Source: Bryoerythrophyllum caledonicum (taxonomy: Eukaryota; Streptophyta; Bryopsida; Pottiales; Pottiaceae). From it: a stretch of 64,000 nucleotides of DNA. Each line of letters starts with the position of its first letter. The first letter of the stretch is position 1. The stretch spans positions 40,833,158-40,897,157 of the forward strand of contig OZ020514.1 of assembly GCA_963971425.1 (NCBI GenBank), given 5' to 3'. This document shows positions 42,860 through 54,500 of the stretch, piece after piece. The notes below the pieces were generated by a model. That model did no database searches. It saw only the letters and a list, made by a program, of their open reading frames with translations, and was not told the origin of the DNA. A program made the position numbers and the translations under genes.

Positions 42860-44404
42860 AAATAGAATTTCCCTGGGTAACTATCTACGGGTGCTATCTA
42901 AAGGATAAGGGTACGGACGGGCAACCTGCACCTGCAAAATCACCAAGCTATGTGCTTTACCGGTCATCACCTCCGGCTAACGCACGTCCAACAACATCCC
43001 TCCACATAAAAAGGTCTTGCCGGTTATTACCTCGACTTCACCACTATGGTACTCTATCACAAACTAGTGACAACAAGAAATGGGGCCACCGGAAAACACC
43101 AGCAACAAGCCCGCAACACGGGGGAAGTACTGCACAAGAATCCATAAAATCAAAACCAGATCTCCTCCCCCAACGACATGAAAGCAGAAAATGACAAGGG
43201 GTCGGAGCCACTAGCACGCGCCTGCAGTGGTTGGCCCGAGTCGCAAACCTGCAGTACAAAGAGAAATACTAGAAGTATTTCTCCAATTTTAGCACTAAGG
43301 GAAATAGTGGGAACTTGTCCGCGGTGTTCAAAAACATAAACCCACGAATGAGAATGCAATTCAATGGGTGAGAAACGCGACAAACGCCAATCCACTACCA
43401 AAATGGGATCAAATGACGGAATCCCATACTATAGGTGCAAAAGAATGTCACTCCAAACCGAGTAACAAATCTTGCAATCCCCTTCCAAAGTGCCGACCCT
43501 TTTTTTTAATATATAGCCACATAAAAATGTAATTTTAAAAAAACTTTCATTCCAAATGTTTTTCTTGCCTCTTAGATAAAAACCCCCTTAAAAAGCTCAA
43601 ATCCAAAGTCGGAATCCAAAAATAGTAATTATTTTGGAAGATATGAACTCACAGTTGTTTAAATCTCGCTTAAATACAGTTTCATCCGCAGTGGATGAAA
43701 TCTACCCGCATCGAATGAAAATCTACACAATAGATGAGAAATTGCAAATCGGATGGAAACTCGCAAAACGGATGAAAAATTACCGCAGCAGATGAAACTG
43801 CCGCAGCGGATGAGAAACGACGCAGTGGATGAAAAATCGGCGCAGACCAGAATGTTGCCCTTCTTCACTACAAACTTTGAATGCCCACAATTTCTTCAAA
43901 AATTCTCCAAATTGAGCACCGTTTGTTGTGTTGTCTTCATCTAACCGCGCTCTACAACATTAATCTAAGTACCTACAAAAAAATTCTACTCACTTAAGCT
44001 CACATTTAAGAACTAAAGAAGAGATTGCGGGAGGTCTTTGTCAAGTGAACAAGAATGAAATCACACAATAGTCAAGCGTCTTGCACTCCACATGGGGAGA
44101 ATCAAGGAGTGCAAGTAGAACTAGAGAATGAGGAGCATTTACTAATGAAAACCATCACTTACAAGTAAACACTCACAAATCACTCTCTAAACACTAACAA
44201 AGTTTTACTTGACAAAGATGTCAAGTCAAGGACAAGTGCGGCGCTATATGCACACGCAGAATCCTAAGTGGATGAAAGTCATCCATGGATGAATAAGGTG
44301 CGCCGCCATACGTACCTAAATAGTAACTAACGTAGATTAGACTAATCTAACCTACGCTAACACTACAAGATGTGGTGTGGTCCTCGACGCCACATCCCGT
44401 GACA
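42860..44404 (-). repeat. Gypsy-MT1 5' LTR and leader
   Basis: The outer end (minus strand TGTCACGGGATGTGGCGTCG) and scattered blocks match 51,270-53,205 of the second copy: GTCTTTGTCAAGTGAA, AAGTATTTCTCCAA and GATTGGCGTTTGTCGCG are examples. The LTR/leader boundary and primer-binding site could not be fixed. The part 43,670-43,860 is a minisatellite of roughly 20-bp units around GGATGAAAAATTRCCGCAG. 44,200-44,300 also contains GTGGATGAAAGTCATCCA, a short hairpin shared with 53,075-53,095. Confidence 0.7.
43670..43860. repeat. Minisatellite in gypsy-MT1 LTR
   Basis: Eight to nine degenerate tandem units of about 20 bp built on GATGAAAAAT.RCCGCAGY.G. This array is not evident at the matching place in gypsy-MT2. 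Confidence 0.75.
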
Positions 44405-45344
44405 TCTCACCTTTAGAAAATCATGACCATAAATTGTCTTTTCTTTGATAGATAAGAGGGTTTTAATTTGCCGTAGACAATTTCATATATGTATTCTATT
44501 TAAATATGAATTTGTAATTCTACTTTTCTTTTCTTTGCACTTGAATTCGTTTTCTTTCATTTTCTTAAATTACTTCTACATCAGACATTTTATGTTTTCA
44601 CCCCATTCCTTATTTCTTCCCATTTTGCCACTTGGTTGTCTCCAAAAATTTAACAAAGTCCATTCTCACTTAAGTAGAATTTTTGGATGAAAATAACTTA
44701 CTCCAATTCTGTTCAAATAAAACAAATGAGTTGTTTTTTGACATCAACAAAAATGTAGATATCAATAAACACCCCATATGTTGAATTCGGAGATGTTATG
44801 CGTGAGATACGGCCTCCAGAAGTTTCTAGGAACGATACATGGTAGTTTTCTGCAACACGCTTTCCACACACTAAATGTGCATATGTAAAAAAAATATCCT
44901 TCAAATCTTTATTGAAATTTGCATATGGTATATTATTTCAAATTTAGTGTATTGCCATGTCACTACACTAATTGTAATTTTTACATTTAGTATATGGGTA
45001 CGTATTTAGTGTGCAATATACTAAATGTGATGGTTAGTGTAGTTGATTAGGCTTAATCAATTGATTGGGTGTTAAGGAAAAAGTAGAGACGATAATGTGA
45101 AGGATAGCGGTGAGGGTGCCTATTCAACGTGCATGATCTTGTAGAGTTGGGCGTAGTAGCGAGCACCACCGCAGAACCTACGACGATGTCTAGTTGGGGA
45201 TTTCAAACGGTTGCTTCCACAACTCTCTCCGCTCTCCGTCCACTTCACCACTTCTCAAAAAATTCACTTTTCCTCCTCTCTGTAACTTCACTAACTATTG
45301 AAATTACTAAATAAGAATACAAACAATAACTGACATTTAAATGC
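44405..45344. other. Spacer between the two gypsy copies, with repeat R2 copy 2
   Basis: No gene. Contains R2 copy 2 at 44,865-45,050 (see 29,150-29,370). The remainder is AT-rich unique-looking sequence. Confidence 0.5.
44865..45050 (+). repeat. Repeat R2, copy 2
   Basis: Same-orientation copy of 29,150-29,370, sharing CACTAAATGTGCA, ATGTCACTACACTAA, TATGGGT and TTTAGTGT in order. Confidence 0.65.
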
Positions 45345-45949
45345 AAAAACCAACAACTCTTGGCAATAAGTCTAGACCCCATCTTTCTTTGGGAGATTGA
45401 GCTTGTACGATCCTTAATAGATCAAGTGGTCGTCTTCCAACTCAATGTGTATCAATTTGCATCTGTAGCCCTCCAAATTATGGAGACCAAAGGCAAAACA
45501 ACTACGGTATAAACAAATAAATGCTTGTACCCTCCGTGTCTTGGCACCGGTAAGATGTGCCCCCAAATCCAAAGGTTAATCATCAAACTCTGCGGTCTCG
45601 TTCTCCACCGTAGAAGACTTATAGCATATAAGCACAATCGGTGATTGCTATTTTGTAGAAGAGAGGGCATTCATGCCCCTAGACTCCCTACTCACAAGAT
45701 CCACCATTAATTTCGTATTGTGGTCATAAAACCAGGAAATGATATCCCGAGCATCTGCTTCACCAAGTCCTTGATCAAGGCTGTAAAGACTTGTTGAGCA
45801 CCAAGGAGCTGAGTTGCATGCCCCTTCAAACAAAAAAGCAATTGCGCTTTCTTGATCTTTGTGAGATGTGGCACCGCTGCCACCTAGCCATCAAAGTCTG
45901 ACCCCATTATGTGTAGATGGTCACGCGAACGATGTTGAACGGCGAAACA

Positions 45950-47575
45950 GAGGCCACAAACCTAAACAAGAGTACTGAAGTCAATGGCTTAACCCAACAT
46001 ATAATGACGTAGGCCCTTAGAAAGATTTAGAGCGGCAGTGATGCCTGTCAAAAAGCCTATCGCTAGTTCCTTCTCATAAGCAATAGGCTCCTTGTAAGTT
46101 TGGGAAATAGAATCTTATACTATACCCAGATAGCGGATCTTAAAGGCAAAAGACCATGGATAGCACATCGACAAAAAAAATGACCGTGGAGTAAAAGCAA
46201 CGCCGTTCACCACCGCCAATCGTGGCTCATTATCATTGGTAATCTCCGTGGAAACACGGTGGTCGTCTAAGATGTCATCGACCTCACGGCACACAAGATG
46301 TTGCACTTGAGCAAGTGCAGAGGTGAGCATCGCCAATGATGCCATGTTGGTCCAAATTCAACGTGGCCGATGGACATAAGAGCCCAATGCTGCAGCATCT
46401 ACAAACATGGGGGGGCCAAGAAGGTGATGGAGGTATGCTCCCTCCTCACGCACCTTTATTCATGTATCCTCTAATGAGGGTACATTCTCAAAAATGTACC
46501 CCGATGGCGTTGATTATTAGAGACTTCAATAGCGAATGAGCCTGAGCAAATCTATAAAGTGACCTAACCATAAATCATCCAAGCCGCGTCCATTGCTTGC
46601 CCGTGAATGGCCTTCGCAAGGCCATCCAATATCACCAAGTCCACGTGACCTAACCGGTGTGGATCATCCTCATTGATCAATGTCAAATCACGTGGAAACT
46701 TGCCTAAATACCCTCAAATGATAGAAGGTGGTAACTGCTTTGGATACAACGCCAAAAGACGTTGAATGTGGTGGTGAGCGGCACGGTCAGCTGCAAAGCC
46801 ACTATCCACGAGGATGTCCCCGCGTCCCTTGAGCCCAACCTTTAACACAACCGTGAGCCCTATACGGATAGGAGCAAATAGCTCCACGAGATAATACCCT
46901 CATTTGGTGGTTGCCACTGAATAGTACAAGCCAACAATAGAGTGGTAGAGTCTAGTGAGAGATGTGGAGCATCTAGAGCATCCAAAATCTTCTGGCTGCG
47001 ACTAGTGAGCTCCAACTGAGGCTCCATAGGAGATCCTTGCAATGATGTGCAAGGTTCTCTATTCATCTGGGCTTACGTGATTCCGCATTCCTGACATAAA
47101 AGCATGTGTCTCCTCCAATAGTGTAGAACAACATGGCAAACCGAATGCCAAGGCATTGCACCAATACATAGCATCCATTGTCGACGTCACTGTTCTAATT
47201 GCAAAGACATCCGAAATGAGCTCTTCGCAATCATAATTAGCAGACCACCTAGGCCTTATCCAGGCCTATTTCGTCTAATTATCTATCCCAAAACCAAGTA
47301 GATAAAGCGCTTGATGACCCATCAAAATGTCATAGTTAGTGGCGCCACTGACAACGCAATGGAGAGATACATGGGCGAATAGTTGACTAGATTCTATGCC
47401 AAACATCAACTGCAACGGATGTCGGCGGTAGCCTGTGACCTTCTCAGTGCCCTCCAATGATGTAACAATTGTAAATGGGCAAGGCTCAAGGTCCGAAGCA
47501 CCTAGACCCAAATCCTTGGCTAGCTGCTTATAGATCATCACTGGCTGAGATACGGAGTCCAAGATAACACGTAGG
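45950..47575 (-). pseudogene. Gypsy-MT2 retropepsin and methyltransferase
   Basis: The protease piece reads VSQPVMIYKQLAKDLGLGAS, EPCPFTIVTSLEG, HPLQLMFGIES and ATNYDILMGHQALYLL (47,575-47,275). The methyltransferase retains a damaged motif I (LVELFA, then PIRIG where MT1 has GIGTG), a motif IV whose frame reads IGWPCEGHSRASNGRGLDD (PCE where MT1 has PCQ), and motif VIII followed by CREVDDILDDHRVSTEITND. It continues into EPIAYEKELAIGFLTGITAA without the LTR insertion. At the position of the MT1 stop YPE*LPP this copy reads YPKQLPP with CAG, showing that stop arose from CAG. Confidence 0.75.
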
Positions 47576-47929
47576 GGGGTCGCTCAAGTGGGGTTGTCGT
47601 CCGTACGGCCAACCACCATGACTCCGTTGTCATTCACCAAACATACCACCTCTAGACGCACACTACGTCGCTCCCGTGCAGATTGGGCCGCAACATTCGA
47701 TCAATAAGGCACTCCAAAAATCACAGACTAATCCCCGAAAGACTGCTCTCTAGGTGTACAAGTGGCGTTGGCTTTATGTACTAAAATTTACTCCGCCGCC
47801 AACTTGGCCCATATAGCCATCATTTGTACTCGATGGATGGAGCCGTTTGTCCCTACAACACCTTTAACGATGGAATAGGCACATTGTCCTCCTACAAGCT
47901 ACTCGCCAAGTGGAATCCACCGGATGGTT

Positions 47930-49460
47930 GAAAATTCAGTGCAAAGAGTATACATTGGCAAACACCGGCAACTACAACACCTTATACGCCAAGGAGTGCG
48001 CCATTTCCACGACTAAAGAAACTGGTGGGATGGGGGTTGGAGTGGGAGTGACAGTAGAAGTAGCTGCATCCGCGATGCTCAACAAAAGAGGTAGCCAAGA
48101 TTGATCAATGTTGTCCGAAAAACCCGTGCGGCGAGGACGGCTACTACCACCTGGCATGGAAGGAGAAGTTGCCACCTGGTCGTGAACGGCCGTAGACTGA
48201 GGACAAGTTAGAGATGCTGCCACCACCTCCCCTGAAGTGCCATACAAGTAGCAATTTAGGCTGAAAATGACGTTAAGCCCTCACTAGAGACTGTGTGTTT
48301 GCCACTTGTCTCAAAGAGACCATTGCGCTCATTTTCTTCATCAGCTCTGATAGTTCAACCTAAAGTGAATATACCACATGTAATCGAGCAACTGAAGACC
48401 CTGGGCGCTTCTTTGTATGAAGAAAAAAGCAATTCTCATCACCTAGGCTACTCTTGCGACAATGAGAACATGTCATGGTTTTCTCCGCCTTGCCCCTAGC
48501 CTTCTCTACATGCTTGGTTGTCTCCGTCTTGGGCTTGGCTTTCACCGTGCTTGCCTCCTTCTTTGGACAATTTGGGTACCCCTTTGTGTGGTAGGCTTCC
48601 CTTCAAGCCCAACAATGCACAACTTTTAAGGTTGTGCTTTTGCCAAGCTACAAGTAGCTTTGACAAGGTTCTTAGGCTTGGGAGCCTTCTACAATGACAT
48701 GACCAAATACGTGGCCTTGTTTACGCGCAGCGCTCTATCAAGCGCTTCCATATCATTAAGCGCTTCCAAGTAGCGAATGCTTGTGCCAAAGTGGCGTTTC
48801 CATGATACCAAAAAAGAAGATGTAGTCTAATCAACTCCACCATCCACTTATCCAGCTTGGAGATGAAGATCTTCACCACCCGGCGCTTTGTGAACAAATC
48901 ACCGGCCTCCGCTGACAACCGCGCCAACTAGGTATACATAGTGCTTGGGATATCTTCTTTCTCTCGGCAGAAATCCTAGATGCGTTTCATCTCATCAAGC
49001 GTGAATCCCTCATACTCCACCTCTAGATGTGCAATGAATTCCGCTAATGGATTGAAGGGTGGCGGATTGTCAACCGCCACCAATGACACACGTGTGGCTA
49101 TGGCTAAACAGGACATGATACCCATGCCAGCCTATTTGCCGACAATGGCAACACCCTTGCCCGTAGAGTCCTCATCGAGAAAACTCTCTTTTACCTTGGG
49201 CTCCTTGGTGGAAGTCAAGAGTTGGGCAAGTACACTCTCTTTAAGTGCTATGATCAAATCCACACGTTAGAATCGATACCCCTCAACGGGGAGCAAGTGT
49301 GTGTAGTGCTGCATAGTCCACCTCCCGTATGACTGAAACGCCTCCAACTCCAAATGTTGGGGCAAGAGCTCAAACACATACCAGTCATTAAATGACGGCG
49401 TCTGCTGGCGCTTCTCCTTCATCCAAGTCTACAATCAGAGCCGCCAATTGGGCAGGAAAA
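47930..49460 (-). pseudogene. Gypsy-MT2 gag region, part 1
   Basis: Decayed equivalent of 40,764-42,600. The knuckle MTCSHCRKSSLGDENCFFLH is recognisable near 48,460, and ARLSAEAGDLFTKRRVVKIF plus KLDKWMVELIRLHL near 48,840-48,920 match the gag core. Frames are broken by many indels and stops. Confidence 0.7.
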
Positions 49461-49630
49461 TACAGCGACTTCAAGAAATTACTCTATGAGGGTATTTGAT
49501 TTAGAAAAGTAATAATGTAGAGAGTATGAAGAATCAAAGCAATAAATTTTGAACATGAAAGTTTGAGAGCATGAAGTAACTGACAACCTCAAGAAAATTG
49601 AAAAAAATTTGCCACTAGATAAAAAAAATA

Positions 49631-50926
49631 CATAGTGCCAAAGTTAACTATGTACATAGACTCATTTATTGAGGCATTCTACACAGAGTGGTCAAAATTT
49701 TGTCCACTTTCCACGAGCAGCCAAAACAACTGCAATTCGATGTGGCATGCTAGCATACAATCTCTCACATTGCTCTGTAGTGATCGTCTTATAACTCTCC
49801 TCCACACGCTCCCATAATTGCAAAAGACCTACAGGAGGAGTTGGATAGGAATTCAAACGATGTTTGAGGATTGCCCAAACATGTTCTATGGGATTTAGGT
49901 CTGGGGATTGAGCTGGCTACTCTAAAACAGAGAATGGTTGCTCTAAGAACCATTTCTGAACATTCTTTGCTTTATATATGGGAGCATTATCATGCTGGAA
50001 AATGACGTTATCGAGGTTCAGGTATCCTAATCTCCCTAAACTCAAGTACAAATCTCCATGCAAGATTGAAATATAGTCCTTTGCATTTAAACGCCCATCC
50101 ACCTTTTGTAAATCACCTAGACCTCTTGTTGTCATACAACTCCATAGCATCAGAGACCCTCCACCATGCTTCATTGTTTGCTTCACCGCACGATCAGGCA
50201 AGCTTTCTTTGTCATTAACCCAACACCAAGTCCTCCCATCTGAATTGAAACGATTTATCTTTGTTTCATCACTGAATACAACTCTCTTCCAATCCTCTAC
50301 TGTCCACTCTTTATGAATTCTTGCAAATTGTAGCCTCTCTCGTACATTTTTCTGTGACAAACAAGGCTTAGGAATCTTCTCACAAGCACTCAATCCAGCA
50401 TCTCTCAAAGCAAACCGCAAAGTGTTATCACAAAAATCCACTTCTCTACCCTCTCTCAACATTTTTGCTGCCTGTACTGCCGTTTCTAACCCTCCAACTG
50501 TGACCAAACGCACTGCACGTTGTCTCTCTGATGTGGTAAGAATCTTTGGAGCACCTCGTTTTGGCAGTTCTAAGTTACTACAATGTTTCTTCCTCACTCT
50601 ATTCACCGTACTTTGTGAGAAACCCAAAGACTTTGCAACCACTCTTGTACTCTGACCTTTCATCAAAAGAGCAACAATATCTCTCACTTTGTCTCCTGAA
50701 ATTGGCTTCATCATACCAATCTTAATTCCTATTCTCCACAATATGTTCTACAAGAAGGCAGAGAAGAGAAATCACAAAAAAATTCATCAAAAAACACAAG
50801 TTTCTATCTGTTCTACACTCATCTGAAGTTGCTCCAGAAGCCACCTCAAAAAATGAGTCTATGAGGGTACATGCACATTTGTAATCATAACTCACGATGT
50901 AGATATTATTTAGGCAAAGCGCCATG
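49631..50926 (-). mobile_element. Tc1-1, Tc1/mariner element inserted in gypsy-MT2
   Basis: Inverted repeats flank a Tc1 transposase: ATAGACTCATTTATTGAGG at about 49,656 and, inverted, CCTCAAAAAATGAGTCTAT at about 50,844. A weaker outer match (CATAGTGCC from 49,631 and GCGCCATG to 50,926) is bordered by TA on each side, the Tc1 target. Outer limits are not certain: relative to gypsy-MT1 the extra DNA spans about 49,460-51,030. Confidence 0.72.
49692..50741 (-). pseudogene. Tc1 transposase (DD34E), one in-frame TAG
   Basis: One frame from 50,741 to TGA at 49,692-49,694 (350 codons, normal Tc1 length), interrupted only by TAG at 49,917-49,919. Two helix-turn-helix regions are seen: GDKVRDIVALLMKGQSTRVV with GFSQSTVNRVRKKH, and SERQRAVRLVTVGGLETAVQ onward. 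Catalytic residues are VVFSDETKINRF (Asp), VIFQHDNAPIYK (Asp) and, after the stop, SPDLNPIEHVW (Glu), with 34 residues between the second Asp and Glu. The C-terminus reads ASMPHRIAVVLAARGKWTKF, typical of Tc1. The stop replaces the Trp expected in VLEWPAQSPDLNP. It is among the best-preserved transposases of the window. Confidence 0.93.
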
Positions 50927-50929
50927 TAG

Positions 50930-51290
50930 TGTGTGTTAAGAGTGCATTAGGCAACAATGGAATTATTTTTAAGGCTTCAGCCGCCTTAAGGTTTATGAGC
51001 TGGCCCTCATTAATGCTCTCTGACAGGGGCATTGACTCATTTGTTGAGGTCGATGTATCTTGAGCCCGTTTGGAGAACCTGCCTTGCACGACATGACGGA
51101 GATCATCCTCCATGTTGTGAATCGTGTTGACGCACAAGATCCAAAGCCTACGGTTGGTATCCAACACCAAAATAGGCTCAAAAGCCTTGTCAGTATCCAA
51201 CCCTGGCCAACGACTCAAGCACTCTCCAGGTGGTTTGGCGAGGAGAAGCTGTGATACCGACTCTGGATACTCACCATAGAGAAAAACTAC
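50930..51290 (-). pseudogene. Gypsy-MT2 gag region, part 2 (N-terminus)
   Basis: Beyond the Tc1 insertion the gag N-terminus continues: DTDKAFEPILVLDTNRRLWI and NMEDDLRHVVQGRFS match DTDDSFEPISTLDTDCRLRV and NMEDDHRQVVRDRFSG of MT1. The extra SKRAQDTSTSTNESMPLS is not in MT1. Confidence 0.7.
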
Positions 51291-53205
51291 CTCGGGATCT
51301 ATCTATACGTATTATCTAAAGGATAAGGGTACGAACGAACAACTCGCACGTGCAAAACCACCAAACTTTGTAGTTCACGAGTTAAAACCTCCGCCTAGCA
51401 GAGGTCCAATTACAACTCCCCACAGAGAAAGGTCTTGCCTACTATAAACCTGACTTTATCTCTATGGTATCATGTCACAATCTAGAGACAATAGAAAATG
51501 GGGTCATTGCAAAACATTGGCAGCAAGTCTGCAACATGGGAGAGGTACCGCACAAGAATCTTGAAATCAAAACCAAATCTTCTCCTCTATCAACATAGAA
51601 ACAGGAAAGACAAGGGGTCAAAGCCATTGGCACTTGCTTGGAGTGGATGGCCTAAGTCGCAAAACTGCAATATAAAGAGGAACACCAGAAGTATTTCTCC
51701 AAAGTTTAGCACTAAGAAATAGTGGGAACTTGTCCGCCGTGTATTAAAATTCAAACCTCTTAATAAAATGGAATTCAATAGGTGAGAAACGCGACAAATG
51801 CCAATCCACTATCAAAATTGGGTTAATTGGTAGAATTCCAGATTATAGGTACAAATGTCACTCCAAACCAAATTTTGCAATCTCATTCCAAAGTGTTAGC
51901 ATTTAGTTTATTTTTTCTTTTAGAGAAACATCCTAATTTTATTTTTAATTATCCAAAAAATGTCGATTTTTGAAAAGTCTAAAAACTATTAAAAGACATT
52001 ATCACCAGTCTTATATTTCCTTTCCAAGTTCAAATCCGAAGTCGGAATTAAAAAATAAGCAAAATTGCAAAAGTTAAATTTTTGAAGTATGCATTTCAAG
52101 GATGTTTAGAAATTTTGAGCAAAACTCACGCCTTAAGGGTACCTTGGCACAAAAAAAGGTACCTTTGTATTCATGTGCACGATTTGTGTATCCTTGCCGC
52201 TGCTAGCCTTGGATTCCTTGGGGGATGACTAATGCTGCATCCTCAAGCGTAGCTCAGGCCCGCAGCTCGTGTATGTGTCCTTGCACGGACCGCTAATTCC
52301 CTCACCCATGGAATGAAACCCGTTCGTGAGTAGAATTTGGCCCATGCTGATCAAGTCGCCACATGGCTAGCCCTTGCTTCTCCTACAGGATCTCGCGTCT
52401 CCGTAGCCTTAAGCACCAGGCTGTCTCGAGAGGACCGCACGGGCTAGATCAAAGAAGTCAATTCTCGTGTCCCTAGTCTTCTTCGCGTCTCCAGCCCTCC
52501 GATGCGTTGACTGCAAAATCCCTTGATTGGAACTGCCACAAGCCTTGCACGTAATTTCACTTCGCTTCATTGTCTCAAACAAACACCGTGCCTGAGATGA
52601 ACAATTCCAATGGATGAACAAATGATGACGGGTTTGGGACGTTAGAAAGTTGTTTCGAAGTTCTACGAGCTCACAAACTCCCTGACCATGTAGCAGCTTT
52701 GGCAACCTCTGCTCTTTACAATACAAGCTCTTTACAACACAACAATGAATTTCTACCTCACTCTTCCTCAACTCTTGCCATTTTCAACAAACTTCTCAAA
52801 TGCCAAAACACTGGAAGAATAAGAGAGATATGAGAGGGTCTTTGTCAAGTGAATATCTAGTGAATCACAAGAGTAGTCGAGCATCTCGCACTCTACAAAG
52901 GAAGAATCAACGAGTGCAAGTAGTATAAAAAAATTTGAGCTTTTACTAATGATAAACAGTCACTTTCAAGCAAAGCTAATCACTAAAAACTCTCTAACTC
53001 ACTCACAAAGCTTGACTTGACAAATACGTCAAGTCAAGGACGTGTGTGGTGCTATACGCACAAACACAACCCAAAGTGGATGAAAATCATCCACGGGTGA
53101 ATGTGGTGCGCCGGCCTACATCTTTAAACTTGTAGATTAGTAACAAAATAATCTATGCTAAAAAACTACGATGCGGAGAGGCCCTTGAAGCCACATCTTG
53201 TGACA
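51291..53205 (-). repeat. Gypsy-MT2 5' LTR and leader
   Basis: Counterpart of 42,860-44,404, longer by a segment at about 52,100-52,750 absent from MT1. Shared blocks include AAGTATTTCTCCAA, GGGTCTTTGTCAAGTGAA and GCCACATCTTGTGACA at the outer end. No gene is supported; the 120-aa frame at 52,409-52,771 has no domain. Confidence 0.65.
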
Positions 53206-53518
53206 ATACAGTGGCCACCAAAAGTGTCCAAACAATGTCGTATCTCTCCAACAGGTGTTGATTGTAGCATAGTTCATTAATTGATAAGAGATTTTTTGAA
53301 TTAGCTTTAATAAGTACACCACATGGCACCTAATTGTTATTGACTCTGTCCAAATTACCACTTCTAGAGATTATACATGCAAAAATCAGAAAGGGGTGTG
53401 TACAAATGAATATGCACAGAAGCTAGACACACCACTTTCTTCTCATTTCAAGTGTACTTGTAAGGCTTTTTGTTTTGGATTTTTTTGTAAGATTTGGAGG
53501 GCCTTTGGTGATTTGCTA

Positions 53519-54493
53519 TGGCTCCTAGATGCTCTATAAATCAATGTAGGGCAATTCTTGAGATTCTTGAGCGAGGCAACTCATAAGGCAAAATTCCAAT
53601 AATTTTGGGCATTCCTCGAAGCACATCTTCAAACATAGTACGAAGGTTTTGTGAGAGAGCGCATAACAAACAGAACTTCACCCGGCAGACCTAGGATTCT
53701 TGATGAACGTGGTGACCGTGACATTATGAAGAGATTAAATTATTGAAATACTAGAATAGCGGCAACTATAGGAAGAGTGTTACGATTTGAGGGCATGCGA
53801 TCGAGTGATGATATGGTTAAAAGGAGTCTTTGGAGGCAAGGGTTGAGAGCATTTGTGAAGACCAAGAAGCACCTTTTGACAAAGAAACATCGAGCACGTT
53901 GTTTGCAGTTGGCAAAAAAGTCCAAACATGTAGATTGGAAGTTTTGGGCTCATGTCATTTTTAATGGGGTTTAGATTTAATCTTTTTGGTTTAGATGGAC
54001 GTTAATAATGTTGGAGAAAGAGTAGAGAATGTCTTAGAGATCAGCATGTGCAATTTACAATCAAACATGGAGGAGGAAACATAATGGTTTGGGGTTGTAC
54101 GAGTTGGAAAGGAGTTAGCAAGCTTTATCTGATTCAAGAGAAGATGGATAATCATGTATATTGCAATATTTTAGAAATGGAACTTATGGGCGCAATACAC
54201 ATGCAAGGTTTAGAAGTGGATGAACTTATGTTCCAACATGACAATGACCTAGAGAATATTGCACATTATGTTGTATGAAGCAAATTGTGTACCAAATGAC
54301 TGTTATTGTGTGGTTGTGGTAAGATGTGGGGTTCCTTGTATCAAATTTATCCGTTTATTATTGGCAAAAAATCATGGGAGAAGATCCAAGAAATTTGGTA
54401 CAATATGGAGCTTGATGTTGTTAGGAAGTTGATACGCTCTATGCCTCAAAGAGCTTTTGATGTCTACCAAGCAAAAGGTGGCTACACACTGTG
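53519..54493 (+). pseudogene. Tc1 transposase pseudogene
   Basis: Recognisable pieces in order: MAPRCSINQCRAILEILERG then a stop; GIPRSTSSNIVRRFCERA; RPRILDERGDRDIMKRL; VKRSLWRQGLRAFVKTKKHL, KKHRARCLQLAKKSKHVDWK and FWAHVIFNGV; IKHGGGNIMVWGCTSWKGVS; LEVDELMFQHDNDLENIA; and VRKLIRSMPQRAFDVYQAKG ending GGYTL. These match the HTH, first-Asp region, HGGG..MVWGC block, second-Asp region and C-terminus of Tc1 transposases. The DLNPIE region is replaced by sequence shared with 10,195-10,330. Several stops and frameshifts make it non-functional. Confidence 0.85.
54278..54375 (+). repeat. Short repeat shared with 10,195-10,330
   Basis: Matches the earlier site over about 100 bp (AAATTGTGTACCAAATGA ... 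GGTTCCTTGTAT ... TTTATTGGC-like). It sits where the Tc1 transposase should encode its catalytic Glu region. Confidence 0.55.
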
Positions 54494-54500
54494 ATATTGT

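Larger units (their letters stand above)
31510..44404 (-). mobile_element. Gypsy-MT1: Ty3/gypsy retrotransposon with methyltransferase and PHD finger
   Basis: Reading the minus strand: LTR/leader (44,404-42,860), gag with two zinc knuckles, retropepsin, C5-cytosine methyltransferase, reverse transcriptase, RNase H, integrase and a PHD finger (ending 31,807). Protease before RT and integrase last is Ty3/gypsy order, with the methyltransferase placed between protease and RT. The 5' end TGTCACGGGATGTGG at 44,404 matches TGTCACAAGATGTGG at 53,205 of the second copy. I could not find the 3' LTR; the left limit is therefore approximate. A 3.9-kb solo-LTR-like element (35,445-39,354) interrupts the methyltransferase. 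Nearly all damage is in-frame TAG/TGA plus a few small frameshifts. Confidence 0.88.
45345..53205 (-). mobile_element. Gypsy-MT2: second, truncated copy of the methyltransferase gypsy
   Basis: Aligns with gypsy-MT1 from the LTR end (53,205, minus strand TGTCACAAGATGTGG) through gag, protease, methyltransferase and the first third of RT. It ends at about 45,345, equivalent to about 34,650 in MT1, so it lacks the rest of RT, RNase H, integrase and PHD finger. It has no solo LTR in its methyltransferase. A Tc1 element sits in its gag region (about 49,460-51,030). It is more decayed than MT1, with many frameshifts. Confidence 0.82.
53209..54500 (+). mobile_element. Tc1-2, decayed Tc1/mariner element
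   Basis: Starts CAGTGGCCACCAAAAGTGTC directly after TA at 53,207-53,208, a classic Tc1 terminus, abutting the outer end of gypsy-MT2. The transposase remnant follows on the plus strand. The matching right end was not found. Confidence 0.72.

Noticed and set aside
31510-44404. A second LTR for gypsy-MT1 on the left
   Set aside because: I searched 29,900-31,800 by eye for the 44,404-end sequence and its LTR blocks and found no match; the left boundary is left open.
52409-52771. 120-codon minus-strand frame in the gypsy-MT2 LTR/leader
   Set aside because: No domain, no equivalent in gypsy-MT1, and it overlaps repeat-derived sequence.
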